Part shown: piece by piece, positions 26,248-34,818 of the stretch
Layout: each line of letters begins with the position of its first letter
How positions within the stretch are numbered: position 1 is the stretch's first letter
DNA from: Tessaracoccus sp. SD287
GTDB taxonomy: Bacteria; Actinomycetota; Actinomycetes; Propionibacteriales; Propionibacteriaceae
NCBI RefSeq assembly: GCF_017355265.1
Contig: NZ_JADIJQ010000004.1
Span: 62,001-126,000 of the forward strand
DNA: 64,000 bases
Reading direction: 5' to 3'
Translations under genes and position numbers: made by a program
The notes under the pieces: model-generated
Seen by the model: the letters and a program-made list of their open reading frames with translations, nothing else
Told to the model about the DNA's origin: nothing
Database searches by the model: none

Positions 26248-26266
26248 GCGGACCCGGTCGACGAAG

Positions 26267-26290
26267 CCCGGCGGGGGCGACCCCGCCGGG
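26267..26290 (+). terminator. Terminator after argF
   Basis: CCCGGCGGGG, loop GCGA, CCCCGCCGGG: a 10-bp perfect stem 19 nt after the argF stop, directly before the next promoter box. Confidence 0.75.
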
Positions 26291-26293
26291 GCC

Positions 26294-26299
26294 TAGTCT
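26294..26299 (+). promoter_or_regulatory. -10 box of leaderless YbaB-like/lipase operon
   Basis: TAGTCT ends 6 nt before the GTG at 26306, without a ribosome site. Confidence 0.5.
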
Positions 26300-26305
26300 G
26301 GGCGC

Positions 26306-26959
26306 GTGAGCCGACCCCGCCCAGAGCTGCCCGCCGAGGCCCGGCTGCGTCAGGCCGCGCGCTCCTACCGCTTGCTCGCGACCGCATTGCGCCGGGCGAA
26401 CCCGGGACGTCGGGCGGCCAGCCAGCACGCCGAGGTCGACGTCGCAGCCGATGGCCGCGTCCTGGCCCTGCGGGTGGTGTCCCCGGGCCTGGTCGGTGCC
26501 CCCTTGGCCCGCCACCTGCTGGACCTCGCCCGGACGGCGAGTGGGGGTGCCGCGGCGGGGGTCCGGGACGCCATCACGCTCACCGACCTGCCGGGCGATC
26601 CTGACCAGCCCTCCCCGGGCCTGGGCAACCGACGCTTCCAGTTGCCTGCCGATGTCGACGCCCAGGCGCCGGCGCCGGTGATGCTCCTTCAACTTCGCGC
26701 CACCCTGCAGCAGCGGATGGCCGCCGCCGAGCAGGCCGCGCCGCGGCTGGCGACGTTGGTCGGTGAGGGCGAAGCCGCAGGGGGCAGGATCGGCGTCCGG
26801 GTGAACTCATGGGGCCATCTCGAGGCAATCACCCTCTCGACGTGGACCTCGACCCTGCCGGCCGGTGAGCTCAATGACGCGATGGCCGAGGCGCTCCAAC
26901 GGGCCACCGAGGACCTGCGCCGCCAGACCCAGATCGTCCTCGACGACACGGGGACCTGA
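26306..26959 (+). CDS. Tandem YbaB/EbfC-like protein, possible secretion chaperone
   Basis: 217 aa from a GTG. Two segments each resemble the YbaB strand-helix unit: AEVDVAADGRVLALRVVSPGLVG...HLLDLARTA (about 43-85) and IGVRVNSWGHLEAITLSTWTSTL...AMAEALQRATEDLRRQ (about 158-210), linked by a helical region. It directly abuts (0 nt gap) the WXG-like/lipase gene. In mycobacterial ESX-1 the YbaB-like EspL acts as a chaperone for secreted substrates. A chaperone role for the downstream protein is therefore plausible but inferred; nucleoid association is the alternative. Confidence 0.6.
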   Translation: MSRPRPELPAEARLRQAARSYRLLATALRRANPGRRAASQHAEVDVAADGRVLALRVVSPGLVGAPLARHLLDLARTASGGAAAGVRDAITLTDLPGDPDQPSPGLGNRRFQLPADVDAQAPAPVMLLQLRATLQQRMAAAEQAAPRLATLVGEGEAAGGRIGVRVNSWGHLEAITLSTWTSTLPAGELNDAMAEALQRATEDLRRQTQIVLDDTGT

Positions 26960-28894
26960 ATGACCACCAGCGCGTGGAGCGTCCCCGAGATCCAGGCCAT
27001 GGCCGCCGCCGTGGACGACCAGGCGGCCGACTTGACCGGTGTCCCCCGTCCGTCCGGCCCGCCTGTCGGCGCCTTCGGCCACCTGCTCGAGCCGCCGGCC
27101 AGCCACACCTTCCCAGCCACCACGCAGGACCTGTCCGCGTTCCTCGACGCAGCTGCGGGCGCGGTGGCCAGCATCGCGGACGGGGTGGGGGCCACGGCCA
27201 TGGGGTACCGCCGCGCCGAGGACGCGGCGCTCGACCTGATCGCCATCCTGGTCGACGCGCTGGATGCCGCCCCCGGCGGCGCAGCCGGGGCAGCCACACC
27301 CGGGGGCACCGGCGCGACCGACCCGCTCGCCGACCTCGACGTCACCCCGCGTGCGCACTGGGCCGGGGCAGCCGACATCCTGGGTCAGGGCGCAGCCGTC
27401 GGTGGTGACGCCTTCTCGGGCGGCAACCCGGTGCGGGTCCTGATGCCCACCGCCCTGGACTGGCTCGACGTCCCCGCCGCGGTCGGCGAACTGGTGACCA
27501 CCTCGCTGACCTGGCTGGCCGGGACCGTGCTCAGCTACTTCGGGCCGATCGATGAGGCATTGACCGAACTCACCGGCGACGCCGACGCCATCCGGCAGGC
27601 GAAGGCCTCACTGCAGCAGGTGGCCGACGCGTTGGGTGAGCACGTCAGCGGCCTGGCCACTGCCTCCGGGTCAGCGTCGCAGTGGACAGGTCCGAGCGCC
27701 GACGTCTTTGCTGCCTACGCCGGCACTGCGCAGGGATGCCTGGCGGGCGCCCAGGACCTGGTGGCGATCATCGGGCCGAGCATCGAGGGCGTGGCCCTGA
27801 ACACCGCCTCGGCGCGGCAACTGGTCATCGCCATGGTCGCGAACATCATCAGCGAGATCATCGCCCAGGTCGCCCCCACCATTTTCTGGTTCAAGGTGGC
27901 CCTGGGCCTGCTGGCGGTGCCGTTCGGCGTCGTCGTCAGCGCCGCGATGCTGGCCGCACTGGTCGCCGACTTCCTGGCCTGGCTGCTGGAGTTCCTGGCC
28001 ACCGAGATGCAGGTGATGGCCGACGTGATGCGCGACGTCGCCGAACAGGGCACGGCCTACCTCGGCCAGATCCGCCAGCTGGGGGAGTCCTTGTCGCGAG
28101 CCGGGGTCATGCTGCAGACCGGCACCGACCCGGGCATCGGCTACGGCACCGACCCGGGCACTCTGGCCGACTCCATGCGCGGCACCACCACCGACGGCCG
28201 CGACGGGCTGGTGATCGACCTGCTGGCCGGCGACATCCCAGACGGCTTCCGTGAGGTCACCGACCCCGACACCCTGGCCGGGCTGGGTCTGACCCCCGCC
28301 ATGCTCACCGACCACGACAACGGTTTCGCGGCGCACGTCTACCAGGGCCAGGACGGCGCCATCGTGGTCGTCTTCGAGGGCACCGACTTCGAGGACCCCA
28401 GCCAGACCGACCTGCTGAAGGAGAACCTGCCCGGCGGCACCGGCATGGGTCCCCAGTCAGAGATGGCGATGGCGATCGCCCAGGCCATCGGTCACAGTGA
28501 TCGCCGGGGTGACGTCGTCTACGGGGGTCACTCCTTGGGCGGTCGGCTGGCCGAGATCGCCGCCATGACCAGCGGCAACCCCGCCGTCACGGCGAACGCG
28601 GCCGGCGTCAGTGATGCCACCATCGACTACATCGCTCAGCAGAACGGGACGACCCGCCAGCAGGTGTTGGCCGACGTGGACGGGGGTCTGGTGCGTGCCT
28701 ACCGCACCGACGACGACATCCTGACGAACCTGCAGGAGGACTGGCCAATCACCTCGGGCCTGATGCCTGACCACCACGGCACCCCGTTCGACCTGGGCGG
28801 GGAGCAGAGCCCCATCGACGGTCACGGTTCTGACAATGTGCGCCACGAGTACGACGAGCGGTACGGCACTGGGCGTCCTGGCGGGATGCGCTGA
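26960..28894 (+). CDS. WXG-like/lipase fusion, candidate type VII effector
   Basis: 644 aa. The N-terminal 280 residues are Ala-rich helices with a WTG turn (W242) followed by FAAYAGTAQG, as in WXG100-type ESX substrate heads. A very hydrophobic segment (about 288-350) follows. The C-terminal part (about 395-620) is a lipase class 3-like alpha/beta hydrolase: VVVFEGTDF oxyanion strand, GGHSLGG nucleophile elbow (Ser525), Asp in RTDDDI and a late His in DGHGSD or VRHEY. No signal peptide and no clear terminal YxxxD/E. Export by the ESX system at 46.8-58 kb, with a lipid-cleaving role at the surface or in rivals, is inference. No separate immunity gene is evident. A 41-bp repeat array follows. 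Confidence 0.7.
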   Translation: MTTSAWSVPEIQAMAAAVDDQAADLTGVPRPSGPPVGAFGHLLEPPASHTFPATTQDLSAFLDAAAGAVASIADGVGATAMGYRRAEDAALDLIAILVDALDAAPGGAAGAATPGGTGATDPLADLDVTPRAHWAGAADILGQGAAVGGDAFSGGNPVRVLMPTALDWLDVPAAVGELVTTSLTWLAGTVLSYFGPIDEALTELTGDADAIRQAKASLQQVADALGEHVSGLATASGSASQWTGPSADVFAAYAGTAQGCLAGAQDLVAIIGPSIEGVALNTASARQLVIAMVANIISEIIAQVAPTIFWFKVALGLLAVPFGVVVSAAMLAALVADFLAWLLEFLATEMQVMADVMRDVAEQGTAYLGQIRQLGESLSRAGVMLQTGTDPGIGYGTDPGTLADSMRGTTTDGRDGLVIDLLAGDIPDGFREVTDPDTLAGLGLTPAMLTDHDNGFAAHVYQGQDGAIVVVFEGTDFEDPSQTDLLKENLPGGTGMGPQSEMAMAIAQAIGHSDRRGDVVYGGHSLGGRLAEIAAMTSGNPAVTANAAGVSDATIDYIAQQNGTTRQQVLADVDGGLVRAYRTDDDILTNLQEDWPITSGLMPDHHGTPFDLGGEQSPIDGHGSDNVRHEYDERYGTGRPGGMR

Positions 28895-28939
28895 CCCGTC
28901 GCGGCGGATGGTCGCGTTGTGGGTGCGTTTCGGGTGGCA

Positions 28940-29121
28940 CATCGTTCACGAAGTGCCGTCTGACCAGGTGTGGGACGAGACATCGTTCACGAAGTGCCGC
29001 CTGTCGAGGTGTGGGACGAGACATCGTTCACGAAGTGCCGTCTGACCAGGTGTGGGACGGCACATCGTTCACGAAATGCCGCCTGTCGAGGTTGGGGACG
29101 GCACATCGTTCACGAAGTGCC
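28940..29121. repeat. 41-bp tandem array of five units, two alternating types
   Basis: Units begin with CATCGTTCACGAA at 28940, 28981, 29022, 29063 and 29104, exactly 41 bp apart. The middle alternates: TCTGACCAGG in units 1 and 3, CCTGTCGAGG in units 2 and 4; unit 5 is truncated. In several units the core folds as GGCAC-a-TCGT-tc-ACGA-a-GTGCC. The period is not a multiple of three, so it is not a coding repeat. Most of the 28895-29178 intergenic space is this array. Confidence 0.9.
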
Positions 29122-29131
29122 ACCCGATGAA

Positions 29132-29163
29132 ACGGGCCCGCCGGCAACTGCCGACGGGCCCGT
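29132..29163. terminator. Strong hairpin between convergent genes
   Basis: ACGGGCCCG pairs with CGGGCCCGT and inner CGGC with GCCG around AACT; located 16 nt after the stop of the - strand nucleotidase. Confidence 0.8.
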
Positions 29164-29178
29164 CCATTGCCGTGGGGG

Positions 29179-31986
29179 TCAGGCGAACAGGGTGAACCCA
29201 CCCCAGCCGTGGCCGATCTCCTTGGCCACACCCCAGTTGCCGCTGTTGTTGGTGTACAGGTAGAGCACACCGGTGGCGTTGCGGCCGACCAGATCGACCC
29301 GACCGTCAGCGTTCAGGTCGCCGGGGGCGAAGAACGCGGTGAAACCGGTCCAGCCGCGACCGGTGTGGGCAGCCTGGATGATGATGCCGCCCTTGCCGGT
29401 GTAGTAGGTGAACAGGTCACCGTTGGCGTTGGTGGCCAGGATGTCGGCGGTGCCGTCACCATTGAAGTCACCGACGCTGGCGATGTTGGTCAACCCCTGC
29501 CAGTTCCTGCCAATGTGGCGGGCGTCCTTGAGGCCACCGTTGGTGAGGGTGTAGCGGTACAGACCGCCGTCCTCGCCCACGCCCACGACCTCGGGGCTGC
29601 CGTCACCGGTCATGTCACCGACGACGACGAGCTTGCCCATGCCCTCCCAGCCGGTGCCGACCAGGCGCGGTGAGGTGAACTGGCCCATGGTCTGGCCGAA
29701 GTACAGGAACATCTCGCCGGTGGCCTTGCGGCCGAGCAGTTCGTCGATGCCGTCACCGTTCACGTCGGGGGTGTGCGAGACCCAGGTGAACTCGTCCCAG
29801 CCGGCGCCGGCCCGGGTCGACAGTCCGCTGAGGCCACCGTTGCGACCGAAGTACATGTTCAGGTACCCGGTGGAGTCGACGGCCAGGATGTCGCCGATCT
29901 TGTCACCGGTCTGGTCACCCCAGGCGAAGGTGGGGCCGGCGGCGACCACGGTCACGGCCAGTTCGGCGGTGGTGCCCGACGGTGCCCCCTCGACGCGCAG
30001 GGTGGCTGCACCGCTGGTCAGTCCCGACTTCACCGGCAGCGAGACCTGCAGGTTCGCCACCTGGCCGTCGACGACGGCAGCCGAACCGACCTTGATCTTG
30101 GTGGAGCCCTGGACGATGAACGCCGTGGCCGTGGTGTGCTTGACGGCCTCGAGGCCGGTGCTGTCCAGGGTGTCCTTGGCGACGCCGTCCGACAGCGGGA
30201 CGCCGACGGAGAAGCTGTACTTGGCGCCCTCGATGACCACCGATGGCTGACCCTTGACCGAGACGCCGACATTGGCGTAGGACGCCGAGATGGTGCCCTG
30301 CTTGCCGACCCAGTCAGTGAAGGCGGTCAGGTCGACCAGACCGGTGTCACGGGTGTTGGTGCCATTGGCCAGTTCGCGGAAGTTGTCGCCGCCATCGATC
30401 AGGAAGTTGCCCGAGACGATGGTGAACACGTCGGTGTCGGCAACGGGCGCACCCTCGAAGAAGATCCCGGTGATGCGCGACCCTTCCGGCAGCGACTCGT
30501 CGTAGGTGTAGGTGGTGTTGGGCGACAGGCCCAGGCGCAGGAAGGCGCGGCTGGGAACGGTGCCGGTGGAGGTGCGCTGCCACTGCTGGTTGAGCACGAT
30601 CTTCAGCTGGGCGCCGGTGATCTCGGTGCTCTTGATGGTGTTGGCGAAGGGCAGGGCCAGGGCCGCGTCCTTGTAGGTCACGTCACCCTTGGGCAGGCCC
30701 GCCCGGGTGCCGCCGGGGTTCTGGACGCCGATGACCTTCTTGCCGTCGTAGAGGGCGTTGCCGTCCAGGACGTCGCCGAAGAACTCGGCGACCAGGTTGG
30801 TGGCCGGCGACTCCAGGTCACGAATGTCGGGCTTGTTGAGCCCGCCGGGCAGGCTGATGGGGCCGTCGGTGGTGGCAACCTTCACGGCGCCGACGACATC
30901 AGCCTGGGCGATGGCGTCCTCGGTGATCGACATGATCTCGGCGATGGCCGGCAGCGTGGTGTCGGGAGCGGCGGCGGGGTCGACGACGGTGGTGGCGGAC
31001 TCACCGCAGACGGTGCCATTGTCCTCGACGTTGATGGTGACCTTGGCCATCTTCTCGGCGTAGGAGGCCGCCTGCATCAGCGGTCGGCCGTCCTGGGTGG
31101 TCCAGTTGTACAGCTGGTGGGTGTGGCCGTTGAAGACGACGTCGACCTGCGGGCTGACGCTCTCGTAGATGCTCTTGAAGGCGGCGCTGTCGGCGGCGTT
31201 CTCCGCAGCGGTGGTGCTGCCCTTGGGCGCACCCTCGTGGATCTGGGCGACGATGATGTCGGTGTCGCCAGCAATGGCGGTGGCCACCTTGTTGACGGCA
31301 GCGACCGGGTCACCGACGGTGTAGCCGGCGATACCAGCCGGGCTGACCAGGCTGTCCAGTTCCGCGGTGACCGCCCCGATCACACCGACGCGGATCGCGG
31401 CGGTGGTGGCGTCCTGGTCGTGGTCGACCTCGATGATGGCGTGCGACTTCAGCGGCGCAGGGACCTCACCGGCGGCATTGGTCAGGTTGGCGACCAGGTA
31501 GGGAAATTCGGGGATGACGTTGTCGTTGGTGCCGGCATAGCGCGACTGCAGGTCGGCCAGGCCCTTGTCGTACTCGTGGTTCCCGGTGGCGGAGGCGTCG
31601 ATGCCGGCCGCGTTCAGGATGGCGATGGTGGGGTTGTCGTTCTGCGAGGCGGACTCGAAGGTCGACCCGCCAATGCTGTCGCCATTGGACAGCAGGACGA
31701 CGTTGTTGCCGGCGGCACGGGACTGCTCGACCGGGGTGAACAGCTTCGCGGCGAGGTAGTTGTAGGTGGCGCTGCTGGCGTTGTAGGAACCGATGCGACC
31801 GTGGAAGTCATTGAAGCTGTAGATCTCGATCGGGGTGCCGGCGACGCAGGCCGCGTTCGGCAGCAACCTGGTGGGTGCCTGGGCGTCCGCGAACGCCGGA
31901 GCACTGAGCCCGCCGGCGATCATTGCGGCGCTGACGCCGAGGGCCGTGGCCGCCCGGCGAACCCCTGCGAGAGGGTGGTGAGCCAT
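29179..31986 (-). CDS. Secreted 5'-nucleotidase with C-terminal FG-GAP repeats
   Basis: 935 aa, with GGAGA before the ATG. A signal peptide (about 1-34, ending APAFADA) precedes a UshA-type metallophosphatase. Its metal-binding motifs are NDFHGR, NGDSIGG, GNHEYDKG and NGHTH. The 5'-nucleotidase C domain follows (about 360-560), with NPGGTRAGLP and DGGDNF. A linker domain leads to five FG-GAP/VCBS repeats (about 705-935), each with a DxNxDG-like calcium loop such as DVNGDGIDEL. It should release phosphate and nucleosides from extracellular nucleotides. The repeat module is shared with the three secreted proteins further along. No LPXTG anchor is present. Confidence 0.9.
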   Translation of the reverse strand: MAHHPLAGVRRAATALGVSAAMIAGGLSAPAFADAQAPTRLLPNAACVAGTPIEIYSFNDFHGRIGSYNASSATYNYLAAKLFTPVEQSRAAGNNVVLLSNGDSIGGSTFESASQNDNPTIAILNAAGIDASATGNHEYDKGLADLQSRYAGTNDNVIPEFPYLVANLTNAAGEVPAPLKSHAIIEVDHDQDATTAAIRVGVIGAVTAELDSLVSPAGIAGYTVGDPVAAVNKVATAIAGDTDIIVAQIHEGAPKGSTTAAENAADSAAFKSIYESVSPQVDVVFNGHTHQLYNWTTQDGRPLMQAASYAEKMAKVTINVEDNGTVCGESATTVVDPAAAPDTTLPAIAEIMSITEDAIAQADVVGAVKVATTDGPISLPGGLNKPDIRDLESPATNLVAEFFGDVLDGNALYDGKKVIGVQNPGGTRAGLPKGDVTYKDAALALPFANTIKSTEITGAQLKIVLNQQWQRTSTGTVPSRAFLRLGLSPNTTYTYDESLPEGSRITGIFFEGAPVADTDVFTIVSGNFLIDGGDNFRELANGTNTRDTGLVDLTAFTDWVGKQGTISASYANVGVSVKGQPSVVIEGAKYSFSVGVPLSDGVAKDTLDSTGLEAVKHTTATAFIVQGSTKIKVGSAAVVDGQVANLQVSLPVKSGLTSGAATLRVEGAPSGTTAELAVTVVAAGPTFAWGDQTGDKIGDILAVDSTGYLNMYFGRNGGLSGLSTRAGAGWDEFTWVSHTPDVNGDGIDELLGRKATGEMFLYFGQTMGQFTSPRLVGTGWEGMGKLVVVGDMTGDGSPEVVGVGEDGGLYRYTLTNGGLKDARHIGRNWQGLTNIASVGDFNGDGTADILATNANGDLFTYYTGKGGIIIQAAHTGRGWTGFTAFFAPGDLNADGRVDLVGRNATGVLYLYTNNSGNWGVAKEIGHGWGGFTLFA

Positions 31987-32213
31987 GATTCTCCTTGAAG
32001 GTGTCGAGTACGGCCCGGCTCCACGAGGAGTTCACCGGACCAGGGCGTGAGACACCCCGGCACACGAGTCGCGCGGTGGACGGGGAGTCCTCCTAGGGTC
32101 ACTCTGGTGGACCCACGCAGGTTCGGCAATGGCACGGACCGAACTTTGTGTGATGTTCACCAAGAGTTGCCCCACGGTGCCCCTCGCCCCGCGGATGGTG
32201 CCAACTCGCCTGA

Positions 32214-32870
32214 CTAGGAGTTCTTGGCGGTTTCCCGGCCCAGACCGTTCTCCATGCCCCAGGCGACGGCCTGGGAGCGGCGCTCGACCCCCGCCTTGCG
32301 GTAGGCCGACCGGATGTAGGACTTCACCGAGTTGGGGCTCAGGTAGGTGGCCGAGGCAATCTCGGCGTTGGTGTGGCCGCGGGTGATCAGCGTCATCATC
32401 TCTGCCTCACGCTGGGTCAGGCCGGCTGCCCGTCCGGGCCATTCGTCAGGCCTGTCGGTGTCCGCCCTGACGTCGCGCACCGTGGTGGGGCGTGGGCTGA
32501 TCACGCGCTGCCCGGCGTGGACCTGTTCCAGGGCGGCCAGCAGGCCGGCCCCGGTCAGGGTCTTCGCGAGCACCCCGTGGGCGCCGGCCTGGATGGCGGC
32601 GGTGATCAGTTCGGGCTCAAAGGCCCACGTGTACAGCACGACCTTGTTGACGCTTGGGTCGGCGGCCAGGGCATTCAGCGACGTGGGCAGGTCGCGATCG
32701 TGGGCGAAGGAGTCGAACAGGGCGATGTCGACAGGAGCCCTCACTTCACGACTCTTCACCGCCAACTCCACCACACGGACACGGTCACGGAAGGGCAGCA
32801 GCATGCGATGCAGTCCGTGGACGACCAGCGGGTAGTCGTTGACCAGGGCTACGGAAAAGGGCTCCATCAT
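32214..32870 (-). CDS. Orphan LuxR-type response regulator
   Basis: 218 aa from an ATG at 32870 (another ATG follows one codon later; GGAG upstream). The receiver domain is recognisable but has only one residue of the N-terminal acidic pair (VNDYP); the acceptor Asp in LFDSFA, Thr in LYTWA and Lys in LAKTLT are present. The C-terminal LuxR HTH (LTQREAEMMTLITRGHTNAEIASATYLSPNSVKSYI) is intact. No kinase gene is adjacent. It sits between FG-GAP surface-protein genes and may control them (inference). Confidence 0.85.
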   Translation of the reverse strand: MMEPFSVALVNDYPLVVHGLHRMLLPFRDRVRVVELAVKSREVRAPVDIALFDSFAHDRDLPTSLNALAADPSVNKVVLYTWAFEPELITAAIQAGAHGVLAKTLTGAGLLAALEQVHAGQRVISPRPTTVRDVRADTDRPDEWPGRAAGLTQREAEMMTLITRGHTNAEIASATYLSPNSVKSYIRSAYRKAGVERRSQAVAWGMENGLGRETAKNS

Positions 32871-32911
32871 CACTCCAACCAGGGTAGGTCCTCCATGGGA
32901 CCGGCATGATC

Positions 32912-32955
32912 GGCAGCTGCCACCGCGTGGGTTGCCCCACGCGGTGGCAGCTGCC
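32912..32955. terminator. 20-bp perfect hairpin terminator
   Basis: Arms of 20 nt (32912-32931 and 32936-32955) are exact reverse complements around a TTGC loop. It lies downstream of the FG-GAP gene ending at 33013 and shields the regulator gene from read-through. Confidence 0.8.
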
Positions 32956-33012
32956 CAACGCGCTGACTTTACAGCGAACAGACCCTCGACACCATGACCG
33001 AGTGGCCCAGTC

Positions 33013-34731
33013 TCAGCCGAACAGTCGGAAGTTGTTCCAACCGGTGCCCGCCTGACGGGCGCCGCCGAACGAGCCGCGCTGGTTGGCGTAGCTGTACAGG
33101 GTTCCGGCGGAGTTGCGCCCGACCAGGTCGGGGGCGCCGTCCCCGGTCAGGTCACCGGGGCTGAACAGGGCGGTGAAGCTCGACCAGCCCCGACCGATCT
33201 GCGCCGCCTGGATGATCTTGCCGTCGGCCATGTAGTAGACGTACAGGTTGCCGTTGTCGCCCACCGCGATGATGTCGGCGAACCCGTCGGAGTTGAACGA
33301 GCCCAGGCTGGTGGTGTACTTGATGCCGCCCCAGTTCTTGCCGATCTGGGTGGCACCGACGAAGCCGTTGGTGGTCAGGGTGTAGCGGAACAGCTTGCCG
33401 GCGTTGGCCCCGGCATTGCCGATGCCGACGACCTCGGGCAGCTTGTCGCCATTGGTGTCGCCGACCACGGTGATGTTGTCCAGACCATTCCACGACGAGC
33501 CGACCTTCTTGCCGGCGGTGTAGGAACCCATGCCCTGGCCGAAGTACAGGTACAGGTTGCCGTCGTTGCGACGCCCGATCAGTTCGTCGCGGCCGTCACC
33601 GTTGATGTCGGGGGTGTGGCTGAACCAGGTGAACGAACCCCAGCCGGGGCCAACGGTCCAGCCGGCGCCAAAGGTGCCGGGCTTGCGGCCCTTGTAGATG
33701 CGCAGGTCGCCGTTCTTGTCGATGCCCAGCAGGTCGCCAATGTGGTCCCCGGTCTGGTCACCCCACACCCGGTTCTGGGCGTAGGTGGTGAAGCTGATGG
33801 TGGCGCTGACGGCCTGGGTGCCGCCCGCCTTCTTGGCGGCCGTCCCGGTGACGGTGCCCGAGTAGTAGGATCCCGGCACGAGCGGGGCGGTGGGCATCAG
33901 CACCACCTGGGCGTCCATGTCGAGGTGGGTGCGGTTGCTCAGCAGGCAGAAGGGCACCGGCACCCCGTCGCGGTACAGCGAGGCCTGGACACCACTCAGC
34001 GCGCCGAGGGTCTGGTGGTCCCACTGCGCGGTGATCGGGAAGCCCCACACCGCCGGCTTCTGGGTGCACTGGCTGGCGTAGTAGCTGGCGGCGGTGGAGT
34101 TGAAGGTCATCTCGGCGTGGTTGTTGGCTGCCGGGAAGACCTGCGGCCAGGCCTGCTGTGCCGCGTTGTTGAAGTTCACGCCGGCGACCAGGAAGGTGCT
34201 GGTCTGGGCGAAGGCGATGCCATTGGTCAACGGGTGCAACAGTCGGGCGCTGCGCTCCCAGGGGTCCATCATCCACAGGTCGATGGCCGTCATGTTGGCC
34301 GTCACGCCGGTGGCCACCAGGGTGAAGGGGGCGATCCCGGCGCCCGCGGCGGTGTAGCCGGGCTTGCCCGGCTCCTCCTTGGCAGGGTTCAGGGTCGGGT
34401 CGTTCTTGTTCAGTTCGAGGTAGTTCGCGTGCGCCTTCACGGCGCTCACCAGGTTGGCGTCGTAGACCACCGACCGGGCGCCGACCTTGGCGCGGTACAG
34501 GTTGAGCTGGGCCACCGCAGAGTCGATCGGACCCTGGGCCGACAGCGATCGATCCGGTTCGCTGATCGGGGTCAGGGGCGCATGGATCCGGCGCTGCGGC
34601 GAGGCGGAGCCGTCAGCCTCGGACGGATCGCTGGTCGGGTCGGCGGCAGCAGCACCAACCACCATGGTCAGCGCCGTGGCCGTCGCGGCAATGATGCCAA
34701 TGGCGGTGGTCATGAACCTGTGAGCGCGCAC
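33013..34731 (-). CDS. Secreted CAP-like protein with FG-GAP repeats, A
   Basis: 572 aa from the GTG at 34731, chosen for the GAGGAGG five bases upstream. Signal peptide about 1-30 (IGIIAATATALTMVVGAAAA). A CAP/SCP-like segment follows (VAQLNLYRAKVGARSVVYDANLVSAVKAHANYL), ending in a beta-rich domain with Cys residues (ASQCTQ, PFCLLSN). Five FG-GAP repeats occupy about 330-572 (DINGDGRDEL, DTNGDKLPEV, DLTGDGAPDL), with a terminal NNFRLFG. Probable surface or secreted protein of unknown activity. Its FG-GAP module matches the two following proteins at protein level but not at DNA level. Confidence 0.75.
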   Translation of the reverse strand: MRAHRFMTTAIGIIAATATALTMVVGAAAADPTSDPSEADGSASPQRRIHAPLTPISEPDRSLSAQGPIDSAVAQLNLYRAKVGARSVVYDANLVSAVKAHANYLELNKNDPTLNPAKEEPGKPGYTAAGAGIAPFTLVATGVTANMTAIDLWMMDPWERSARLLHPLTNGIAFAQTSTFLVAGVNFNNAAQQAWPQVFPAANNHAEMTFNSTAASYYASQCTQKPAVWGFPITAQWDHQTLGALSGVQASLYRDGVPVPFCLLSNRTHLDMDAQVVLMPTAPLVPGSYYSGTVTGTAAKKAGGTQAVSATISFTTYAQNRVWGDQTGDHIGDLLGIDKNGDLRIYKGRKPGTFGAGWTVGPGWGSFTWFSHTPDINGDGRDELIGRRNDGNLYLYFGQGMGSYTAGKKVGSSWNGLDNITVVGDTNGDKLPEVVGIGNAGANAGKLFRYTLTTNGFVGATQIGKNWGGIKYTTSLGSFNSDGFADIIAVGDNGNLYVYYMADGKIIQAAQIGRGWSSFTALFSPGDLTGDGAPDLVGRNSAGTLYSYANQRGSFGGARQAGTGWNNFRLFG

Positions 34732-34818
34732 GAGCGCCTCCTCGTGGGTTGGGACGGACGAACTGTGTGTCAGTGTAAGCGCCGGGGCCGACAGATGTGG
34801 ACGCCGCCCCGCGCGGCC

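Noticed and set aside
28940-29121. CRISPR array
   Set aside because: Units are 41 bp throughout with no unique spacers, only two alternating variants, and no cas genes are present.
28836-29263. Small open frames across the 41-bp array
   Set aside because: The 41-bp period shifts the frame at each unit, so the apparent peptides are by-products of the repeat.
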